Part shown: positions 59,601 through 64,000 of the stretch, piece by piece
Numbering within the stretch: position 1 is the stretch's first letter
How the letters are laid out: every line of letters begins with the position of its first letter
Source of the DNA: Strongylocentrotus purpuratus
Taxonomy: Eukaryota; Echinodermata; Echinoidea; Camarodonta; Strongylocentrotidae
NCBI RefSeq assembly: GCF_000002235.5
Contig: NW_022145601.1
Span: 28,257,228 to 28,321,227 of the forward strand
Length of the DNA: 64,000 nucleotides
Reading direction: 5' to 3'
Position numbers and translations under genes: made by a program
Notes under the pieces: generated by a model
What the model saw: the letters and a program-made list of their open reading frames with translations, nothing else
What the model was told of the DNA's origin: nothing
Database searches by the model: none

Positions 59601-60137
59601 TTCTCTAATAATGCAATGAAACGTCAAAGCTTTCGCGCTTCGCGAGGGAGGGGGGAAACTCCCCCCTCCCTGCACCCACCCCCCTAGGGAGCGCTTTGCG
59701 CGCTCTGTAAGTGATTCGCACGCTTCGCGTGCTCACTACCACCCCCCCCCCCTAAAATGAAATCCTGGCTACACGCTTGATATTGAATATCTTTTGGATT
59801 GAAAGGCAGGCGCCACAACACATCACACGCAGCACTCCATTGGCGTTGCAATCGAGTTTACAAGCCCATGGCATGCTGCCTGGCACTAGCACTATGCTCA
59901 CGTCACCCGCAATCACCCGGCCATGCTCACCCAAGCCAAGGTCCCGATGACTTTCATCGGGGTTTTGGATGCACAAAATCATTCACCATTCCCAACTCCA
60001 ATAAGAGAAAATATCGAGTAATATTGACCTACCTGACATATAAAGTTCCTAATGATTCGATGATTTGTCCTCGTTAGGTTTTGAAGCCGTCTTTCCTTTG
60101 ATCTGACCTGCAAAACTGCATTACGTTGAGGTCTCAT
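41455..60137 (-). CDS. DCAF17: DDB1- and CUL4-associated factor 17
   Basis: Substrate-receptor subunit of CUL4-DDB1 ubiquitin ligases, reported as nucleolar; loss in humans causes Woodhouse-Sakati syndrome. Exons from 5' to 3': 60033-60137, 53200-53261, 51781-51822, 51133-51229, 50040-50167, 48363-48441, 47742-47831, 47165-47275, 46574-46679, 45864-46012, 45218-45333, 44292-44508, 43622-43783, 41455-41661. All junctions are GT-AG and in phase, giving about 556 residues (human 520). Matching words: IGEAPLGIPITLKL (human VGEAPFGIPCNIKI), FGGFPWHFMMSP (IGGHPWHYIVTP), GIVRLYSFERI (GLVRLYSFQTI), SSGRLIRHRKSWFGDDDEEA (ASGRVVKKSFNLLDDDPEQ). The gene is full of repeats in introns but the coding sequence is intact. 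Confidence 0.95.
41662..43621 (-). other. DCAF17 last intron
   Basis: 1960-bp phase-0 intron. 42693-43562 is a Harbinger-like element; the rest is AT-rich without recognised content. Confidence 0.75.
42693..43562. mobile_element. Harbinger-like element with layered terminal repeats
   Basis: The ends GGGCGGTATTCTGAAC and GTTCAGAATACCGCCC are perfect inverted repeats flanked by CAC on both sides (3-bp duplication). A second TTGGTATTCTGAACATTGTT / AACAATGTTCAGAATACCAA pair sits just inside each end, with many TTGTTGTATCTTT and TTATCTTATCTT words. In the middle, plus strand from 43039, a frame reads MAAIFSAQNQLRANRRVRRR and then, after a stop, ENFLRYYMLGYDDFNAF. This resembles the first residues of a Harbinger transposase. 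The rest of the gene is lost. Confidence 0.7.
43858..43980. mobile_element. Short palindromic MITE, relative of 4692-4793
   Basis: GACAAAGAGTTGATATCAAT and AAACTCTTTGTAAGATGGGG with TATGTACATAAGAGATAGGA between match the agrin-intron copy in the opposite orientation. Confidence 0.65.
44292..44508 (-). CDS. DCAF17: DCAF17 exon 12, longest internal exon
   Basis: Reads VLKLKQHEDGQSELVQDHVI, WPYRDDRELEREMKEMGTTL and SSGRLIRHRKSWFGDDDEEA. Vertebrate DCAF17 has the same VLKL start and SGR...DDD pattern. The charged middle (RELEREMKEM) replaces a different polar stretch in human, so this loop is lineage-specific. Confidence 0.9.
44853..44910. mobile_element. SINE tail fragment
   Basis: TTTTATATAGCGCTTTTAAT and CTCTAAGCGCCTTA are the 3' tail words of the tRNA SINEs; the rest is missing. 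Confidence 0.5.
45039..45061. repeat. Poly-C/poly-A tract
   Basis: Run of C followed by a run of A in the intron between exons 11 and 12. Confidence 0.9.
48442..50039 (-). other. DCAF17 intron 5, filled by a minisatellite
   Basis: About three quarters of this 1.6-kb intron is the 54-bp array at 48757-49960. A 30-nt C-rich stretch at about 49946-49976 lies close to the exon 5 donor. Confidence 0.85.
48757..49960. repeat. 54-bp minisatellite, about 22 copies
   Basis: The unit reads CCAACTAGCAACCTACCCCC, TTATCCCACTAAACAAGTCT, GTTTAAAGAATAGA. Copies differ mainly at CTG/CTC and at a few single bases, with mixed variants suggesting repeated exchange. In the transcript sense (minus strand) each unit carries GGGGGTAGGTTG, which resembles a 5' splice site. 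Confidence 0.95.
50250..50763. mobile_element. TA-flanked TIR element carrying a LINE piece
   Basis: The termini CCGTAAATCTCTGTGTATAA (then GGCGCAC) and the exact inverse at the right end form a 27-bp perfect inverted repeat flanked by TA. TIR length and TA target fit pogo/Tc1-mariner elements. Instead of a transposase, the inside holds a reverse-transcriptase fragment (50375-50600) and a CAA-repeat. It lies in the intron between DCAF17 exons 4 and 5. Confidence 0.85.
50375..50600 (+). pseudogene. LINE reverse-transcriptase fragment inside the TIR element
   Basis: Frame reads CLSSWFKSNLSNRSQYVVYN, ITNGVPQSSILGTLLFLIYI and NDLTHSS, matching RT motifs around GVPQGSILGPLLFLIYINDL of CR1/Rex-like LINEs. 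Only this piece, roughly 75 residues, is present; the YADD box is missing. Confidence 0.8.
51781..51822 (-). CDS. DCAF17: DCAF17 exon 3, 42-nt microexon
   Basis: Encodes NRLYADGYRNCYT plus split codons at both ends (phase 2 in and out). Human DCAF17 has RIYFDNYRRC here. Acceptor TCATGCTCCAG, donor GTAAGA. Confidence 0.9.
51823..53199 (-). other. DCAF17 intron 2
   Basis: Contains the piggyBac-like MITE at 52366-53117. The remainder (51823-52361) is AT-rich without features. Confidence 0.7.
52366..53117. mobile_element. piggyBac-like MITE with poly-G/poly-C arms
   Basis: Flanked by TTAA at 52362-52365 and 53118-53121, starting CCCTAATAAGGCCGGG and ending CCAGCCTTTTGAGGG. TTAA plus CCCT...AGGG ends fit piggyBac-type elements. 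Both ends carry long G and C runs around GGCCATTATGGCC and GGCCATAATGGCC, able to form extended hairpins. There is no transposase. Confidence 0.75.
53767..55410 (-). CDS. LINE ORF2: reverse transcriptase and C-terminal zinc knuckle
   Basis: 547 residues; true homology starts near PKSYRPISLLCHTYKLFERL. Then EQAGFRPGKSCTGQLLNLTQ, AAFVDLSAAYDTVNH, KNGLPQGSVLAPLLFNVYTN and the catalytic FLYADDLCIA. The C-terminus has LRTGYGRCRVLMQRWGLGD and a CCHC-like CECGQEQTMEHLLVCP. These features fit I/Jockey-group LINE proteins. The frame is intact through to TGA. Confidence 0.85.
   Translation of the reverse strand: MMTSSASRSNSLDQAPSTGFTKCSTNVWAPTTSQSSGGNPKLLQPASPKSYRPISLLCHTYKLFERLILNRIVPFVDEHLIPEQAGFRPGKSCTGQLLNLTQFIEDRYESKLITGAAFVDLSAAYDTVNHRILTRKIFELTKDVRLTGLIQTLLSNRRYFVVLNGNRSRWRRQKNGLPQGSVLAPLLFNVYTNDQPIHPNTRSFLYADDLCIATQNQSFVKLEESLSDALAGLIPYYATNHLRANPDKTQISAFHLKNRDANHQLRISWYGKRLKHTPNPVYLGVTLDRSLTYKNHIANTKAKVGTRNSVLKKLANTNWGTDARTIRTTALALCFSAAEYASPVWSRSAHAPKIDPALNSSCRAITGCLWPTKVEDIYLLCGIAPPHVRRLVLSQKEKDKQENNPLHPLLEQQPVGKRLKSRHSFLHSVEPLNTSPHNQRMTLWSNHLQTTPHKLSLSPKESLATGSSETWPIWLSLNRLRTGYGRCRVLMQRWGLGDEQTACECGQEQTMEHLLVCPLLPEPCTQDDLEAVNCRAKACVDHWTGLV
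55226..55906 (-). CDS. LINE ORF2: linker between endonuclease and RT
   Basis: Reads MYEDYIEHFQMDPFSEETLE, SRKAWKTIRILGNDYTKAQP and then the first RT words FTMNDLLAAIKAMKNNKAAG, LDDILCEQIKQL. It overlaps the RT frame; the frame change lies around 55290. Confidence 0.8.
   Translation of the reverse strand: MMKKSSRRNIPRGCRTSYIQGLTDHSKVMYEDYIEHFQMDPFSEETLESGENLTKEIGESRRRKWQVFIQSTDMTHSSRKAWKTIRILGNDYTKAQPRSEVTADQVAHQLLLNGRGNPDHHPRRARLPKVPDALSSQDDPGFTRPFTMNDLLAAIKAMKNNKAAGLDDILCEQIKQLRPGALNWLHKMFNECLGTNNIPKLWRKSKVIAASQSKELQAYLPTVPYI
56069..56812 (-). CDS. LINE ORF2: endonuclease
   Basis: 247 residues. LSIISSNIEGRSGAKQELLA, DILCLQETHRGPTRIRPRIS, VVIGDFNSHSISWGYRE and WRRGYNPDLIFTS are the apurinic-type endonuclease motifs (N, QETH, GDFN, PDL). 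The final SDH motif is in another frame after PHSQH. The first ATG codons lie in a Thr-rich stretch and may not be the family start. Confidence 0.85.
   Translation of the reverse strand: MNPSTTLLKFLLVTTTTNTMATNDNDDQFVAEAQGRTHGSLSGPALSIISSNIEGRSGAKQELLADLCITTNCDILCLQETHRGPTRIRPRISGMTLIAERPHDQYGSAIFARNGLAVDKSYLSDINNIEVLSIDLMGITESSVYKPPQEPFDLPGRATDGRMNVVIGDFNSHSISWGYREMNEDGELVETWADANQLSLIHDAKLPASFNSARWRRGYNPDLIFTSTRIANQCEKVILDPIPHSQH
57713..58193. mobile_element. MITE with AAAGGGATAGTTGAG ends
   Basis: The ends AAAGGGATAGTTGAGTTCTG and CAGAACTCAACTATCCCTTT are perfect inverted repeats over about 22 bp. Flanks are TTAA on the left and TTTA on the right, so a TTAA target is likely. No coding sequence. 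Confidence 0.8.
58390..58892. mobile_element. 503-bp MITE with CAGTAGGGGCG ends
   Basis: CAGTAGGGGCGCTGGTTCGA at the left and TCGGAGCAGCGCCGCCCCTA at the right are imperfect inverted repeats. Repeated AAGGATCGTC words face each other in the two halves (GAGGATCGTCTTCGTAAGCG). No target duplication is evident. Confidence 0.75.
59030..59779. mobile_element. Non-autonomous hAT element with perfect 8-bp duplication
   Basis: The termini CAGGCGCGTAGCCAGG and CCTGGCTACACGCTTG are flanked by ATATTGAA on both sides (59022-59029, 59780-59787). An 8-bp target site and CAGG ends are diagnostic of hAT. Inside are about five diverged copies of a 100-115-bp unit (GATTAAGAGTCGAGAACGGT ... CGCTTCGCGCGGGAGG). 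The intact target duplication indicates a young insertion, about 250 bp from DCAF17 exon 1. Confidence 0.88.
60033..60137 (-). CDS. DCAF17: DCAF17 first coding exon
   Basis: ATG at 60137-60135, then MRPQRNAVLQVRSKERRLQN and NHRIIRNFICQ before GTAGGT. Human DCAF17 has NLGILRALVCQ directly before STKFKNVW; here exon 2 follows with DDVKFKQIW. There is an in-frame TGA a few codons upstream of the ATG, which supports this start. Confidence 0.85.
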
Positions 60138-60300
60138 TTTTTCAGGAAGCCACGGGATAAATATGCAGTTTGTACATATACATCGCGAAATCTAGCTTGC
60201 GAATTGCCAGAAAAATTAGAAGAAAGAAAAATGTTCAAAATTCGCGCGCAATATAATATAGAGTCGAGGCCAAGTTTATAGAGGCGATGCGCGTAATACG
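60138..60300 (-). promoter_or_regulatory. Probable DCAF17 5' UTR and promoter region
   Basis: Relatively CpG-rich compared with the surroundings. Contains TTCGCGCGC at about 60241-60249, close to an E2F-type site, and TATATTAT-like text beside it. The start of transcription cannot be fixed from sequence. Confidence 0.35.
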
Positions 60301-61440
60301 CTCTCGATGTATGATTATTTACCCTTAATTATTATTATTACTAGTTACCTAGCTATAAGCATGGATTATTGATGCATTATTACTATTATTATTATCATCA
60401 TTAACTATTATCAATTTTTTTGAACCACCATCATCATCATCATTTTTATTATTATTATCACTATCTACCTGGACGTTGTGTCAGGACAATAATTATATAA
60501 TATTGACTGGCCTTGAGGGGTATATCAGATATATTGACCAAGCTCAGATCATATTGCCCCGAGTCGAAAGACGAGGGCAATATGGTCTTAGCGCGGTCAA
60601 TATTTCTGATATCCCCCGAAAGTAAAGCCAGTCAATATTTTTATTGTTATCCAAATCAGACATCTAGAGCAAATACAGAAATCCACCATGACAATCTCAA
60701 GAACTGAACAAACTTTGTCAAACCAGCACTGTGCATCCAGTGCTTGACAAAATTTTCGATACACTGCAAACAGTGTGCATTTGGTGTGATTATATACGTC
60801 ACAATAGAGTGCGCGCAAAGTGCGTATGTTCTCGTACGCATAATAGATGCGCAATGAAAATGAAACAATACGGCGCGCGCGGTCAATAAGAGATGTCCAG
60901 ATGCGAGACCGTGGAAAATACCAAGGTATATTTTCACTCGTCTCTACACGCAAAGTCAATACGCGCAGGGAGACCAAGGAAAATACAAAGAATATACCCC
61001 TCCGTTCCCACTGCTAGTGAAAAATAGGGCAATACGGTTTTGTAAATGACCAGCTCAGATGTCTGATACGGGTAATAATACAAAATAATCAAAGATTTAT
61101 GTTGGGCAATATTATAAGGGACAAATTTTCATGATTTGATGAATATTTTCTGTTTAAATCCAAACTCAAGCAAGAAGTCTTTATGTGTGTTAAAAGTGTC
61201 CGGACACCCACACCCCTATCTTCCAATCCATGGTTTTCTGGAAATGGGAATTGACAGTAAATCAAAAGTATATAATTATAAACCACAAATGGAGGGGTTG
61301 GGAGACATATGCTCATCCCTTGCGCCAAACGCAATCTGGCATCTACATTGCGATTGAAAACATGCTACATGTCCCCCACAGCCCAAAATGGGCCTCAAAA
61401 TTATGCAATCAAATTAAAGGCCCTTAAAAAATGTGTTGCC
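60301..61440. other. Upstream repeats
   Basis: ATT/ATC-type simple repeats at about 60320-60460. An imperfect inverted repeat at about 60503-60640 has arms ATTGACTGGCCTTGAGGGGT and CCCCCGAAAGTAAAGCCAGT. A CpG-rich stretch follows at about 60780-60970, then AT-rich sequence without features. No divergent gene recognised. Confidence 0.5.
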
Positions 61441-61459
61441 CTCACTCCTCTCTAACACC

Positions 61460-61529
61460 CTCTCTTTCTCCCTCTCTTTCTCCCTCTCTTTCTCCCTCTC
61501 TTTCTCCCTCTCTTTCTCCCTCTCTTTCC
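61460..61529. repeat. 12-bp CT-rich tandem repeat
   Basis: CTCTCTTTCTCC repeated about six times. Confidence 0.95.
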
Positions 61530-61949
61530 TCTCTCCTTCTGTCTCTGTCTGCTACTTCAATCAAAGGTTAATGAAGGTTAAGTTTGCTTGTTAATAATGT
61601 GTTTTAAGTTCAACTTCATGACTCACTAAATGCAACAAAATAATGATACCACCACAGATTTATGAACACATTGGCATTTACTACATATCCCTGGAGCATT
61701 ATTTTCAGCTTTGTGATTTATACAGAACCATTATGTACATATTGATGGATACATGCGACATAACATGTAAACTGTGATAACTGTCAATCCGAAATTTTCA
61801 CAAAAAGAATTGTTTAAATTAGATACATACTCCATGGAACGATTCTACATTTACACCACAATTCCTTCAGCTCTATAATAAAAAAATCAACATTAATATA
61901 AATTGTAATTTAAAAATCTACAAGCAAACTAATTGTACTAAACCTAAAG

Positions 61950-62366
61950 CAGACCTGCCAACCTCTGGAGTTCAAAAACTGTATTCTTTAATCCCAAAAG
62001 TTGTATTTTACTGACAAAAATTGTACGATAGAAAACAAACACTGATCAATGCCTCAATTACAGTTACTACATACATGAAGAATTTTTGTTTAATGGATCA
62101 TTGGTTGAATATGCATGATTTCGTCATGACTGGTGTGTCCGATGAACCAATAAAGATCCCCAAATTGCCGATGTGAGGTGCTTGTAGGATACTTTAAAGG
62201 ACAGAATGGGCATTTTGCCATTGAAAATGGCACATACACACACAATTTATTTATTTTATTTTTTTTTTGGGGGGGGGGTCATATTTTACTGAGGAAAATT
62301 GTACTGTCATATTTACTTCTAAATATTGTACAAAATATGATTAAATCGTACTGGTTGGCAGTTCTG
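61950..62366. mobile_element. TIR element with 6-bp duplication, relative of 4130-4625
   Basis: The ends CAGACCTGCCAACC and GGTTGGCAGTTCTG are flanked by CTAAAG on both sides (61944-61949, 62367-62372). Inner words GTATTTTACTGACAAAAATT and CATATTTTACTGAGGAAAAT recur. It has a T/G-run near 62255-62280. No coding capacity. Confidence 0.8.
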
Positions 62367-62784
62367 CTAAAGGGAATGAAGAATGAAAAAACAAACAGAC
62401 AAATTAATTCATGACAATAAAGTGCGTTATGATGGAAAGCAGTTTTGACACATGTGAATGATATCAATGGGATATTTTTTATCTTAACATCATTGCATCC
62501 AATGATATATTAGTTTGAATAAAGTTTAAGCCCTCTCAGTGTTTTGGGAAGTATGCCAAAGAATACAGATATAAAAACAGACTCCTCTGCTGGCTATCAA
62601 AAAGTGACATACCGGTAGAGACACATGATTCTGATAGTCTCTGGTGTGTTGTTATACACGTGCATTTACTAGAACATACCTGTATGCTATTACACACTTT
62701 CCGATTAGCTTTTGATCGCAAACCTCACTCTTGCAAAACAACATAAAAGTAGTTGTCTCTTGTGTAGTGCTCGTGTCGGACACA

Positions 62785-63030
62785 TTGTCACTCATAGCAC
62801 TCCATTATTATTTATTACCCAGCTTTAGCACGGCTGCCACTACAGCGCTCAAGCATTTTAGCCTCTTAATTCCTGCTGGGTATACCATTTACCTCACCTG
62901 GGTGGAGTGTGGCAAATGTAGATTAATGTCTTTCCAAGGGACATTAGTGCTGCGAAAGGGATTTGAACCCCGAACCGTAAAGTTCAGTCCTGAGATTTAT
63001 CCACTGGACCACAACAAGACTTCATACTAT
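62785..63030 (-). mobile_element. tRNA-derived SINE with intact A and B boxes
   Basis: Minus strand: A box TGGTCCAGTGG (63001-63011) and B box GGTTCAAATCC (62959-62969), the latter an exact match to the consensus. The body has TAATCTACATTTGCCACACT and CCACCCAGGTGAGGTAAATG. It ends in AATAAATAATAATGG near 62805. Confidence 0.9.
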
Positions 63031-63276
63031 CATGGATATATTATGCTGCGTTTAGCTACTAGGAATTCAATGCTCCTAACAGATCTCATGTAGATGCATT
63101 GTTATCAAAATCATTCAAAGCTTTTCTGAATCTTAAAAACTCTGGATATCTACTCTCCATGTGCTTTCAAATTTAACCCTTTTAACTCGCTATCTATGTT
63201 GACAAAATTAATTCTAGCATAAATGTATCATGACTTTTTGCAATTTCCATACAGTGCAAATGTTTTGCCATATCAA
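63031..63276. other. Intergenic stretch
   Basis: AT-rich; nothing recognised. Confidence 0.5.
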
Positions 63277-63751
63277 AGGTAATGCAAACTTTGGGAAATT
63301 TTGAAAATTGGATGGATAGTAATTCTTTAACATTTTTATATTTTTGGATACCCCTGTGGATGTATTATAAGCACTAGAACATTTAGCCCCTAAAACACTT
63401 CTAATTTCGAGAAATTGAATAATCAAAAATTTACCGGTGCTCAAATAGTGCCTAAGGACATTCCATGGTAGCTGCGACCATGAAAATCTCAGAATATGCA
63501 ATTCTGACATATAATTTCCAAACGAGAATAGCAAATCGGTCAATTGTAGTCAAGAAACATTGTTTTAAAGCTGAAGTAATATCCATCTTGAGAGGGCGCT
63601 AGACAACATAAAGAGTTTATTATGTACAATTTCATCACTTTAGACTTTATTTCAACCGCGACAACGATCATTGAATATTATGAAATCTCATGTGCTTCCA
63701 ATATGTTCATTTGAAGTACTCCTGACCCCATACCAAAACTTTGTATTACCT
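63277..63751. mobile_element. TTAA-type MITE, copy 2 (inverted)
   Basis: Reverse complement of the element at 40716-41217, with strong similarity along its length (shared GAGATTTTCATGGTCGCAGC, AATACATCCACAGGGG). The right end CCAAAACTTTGTATTACCT is followed by TTAA; the left flank is TCAA. Confidence 0.85.
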
Positions 63752-64000
63752 TTAACAGTTTTGATGGAATTTTCATTTTTGTAAATGAAATTCAACTATT
63801 AATAATTAATCAATTAATCATGTATCTGACATGAAGTTATTCAAGTAAAACTTAAAATAATACTAGCCTATCATAAATTATTTTACATGCACCAATAAAC
63901 TGAGTGACAGAGGAAGAAAGAAAGACAACTCTGCAGAACATACAGTATGCAACATCATACAAACAAACAAATGATATAGAGAGTCAGGTAAAAACAATAA

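Larger units (their letters stand above)
53262..60032 (-). other. DCAF17 intron 1 (6.8 kb)
   Basis: Phase-0 intron carrying a 3.4-kb LINE in gene orientation (53743-57190), MITEs at 57713-58193 and 58390-58892, and a hAT MITE at 59030-59779. The stretch at about 57440-57540 is AT-rich with TTATTATT repeats. Confidence 0.85.

Noticed and set aside
60780-60970. Divergent gene on the other side of the DCAF17 promoter.
   Set aside because: The 126- and 93-codon frames here show no domain and follow a CpG-rich repeat.

Overview
The window is nuclear DNA of a marine invertebrate deuterostome, most likely an echinoderm (sea urchin or relative). This rests on AT-rich, intron-rich genes with GT-AG introns, tRNA-derived SINEs, and many LINE and DNA-transposon families of the kinds abundant in echinoderms. 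I could not confirm the species. No bacterial operon, CRISPR array or rRNA gene was seen.

Region 1 (1-16828, plus strand) is the 3' half of an agrin gene. Thirteen phase-consistent exons encode EGF, LG1, EGF, EGF, LG2, a Thr/Pro linker and LG3, ending in TGA at 16826-16828. The introns hold MITEs and several local duplications of exon edges: decayed EGF exon copies, a twin 3' splice site, a 132-bp array that includes a 5' splice site, and a duplicated exon end.

Region 2 (16829-41454) is the space between two convergent genes. It starts with probable agrin 3' UTR and then becomes a transposon graveyard: MITEs, SINEs, Myb/SANT-like, pogo-like and MULE transposase pieces, a BEL/Pao fossil, a P2X7-type zinc domain, RecQ helicase pieces and several LINEs. 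Among the LINEs is a nearly whole L1/Tx1-type element at 33885-38618. A 111-bp in-frame repeat array follows.

Region 3 (41455-60137, minus strand) is a complete DCAF17 gene. Fourteen exons with consistent phases give about 556 residues. Its introns carry a Harbinger-like element, a 54-bp minisatellite of about 22 copies, a TIR element containing a LINE piece, a piggyBac-like MITE, a nearly full-length I/Jockey-type LINE and a hAT MITE with a perfect 8-bp target duplication.

Region 4 (60138-64000) is the DCAF17 promoter side and repeats, with no further gene recognised. The two genes are not functionally linked in any way the sequence shows: agrin is an extracellular-matrix proteoglycan and DCAF17 a CUL4-DDB1 substrate receptor. 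I found no convincing new biological system. The most unusual signals are the repeated exon-edge duplications in agrin and the nested transposon structures.
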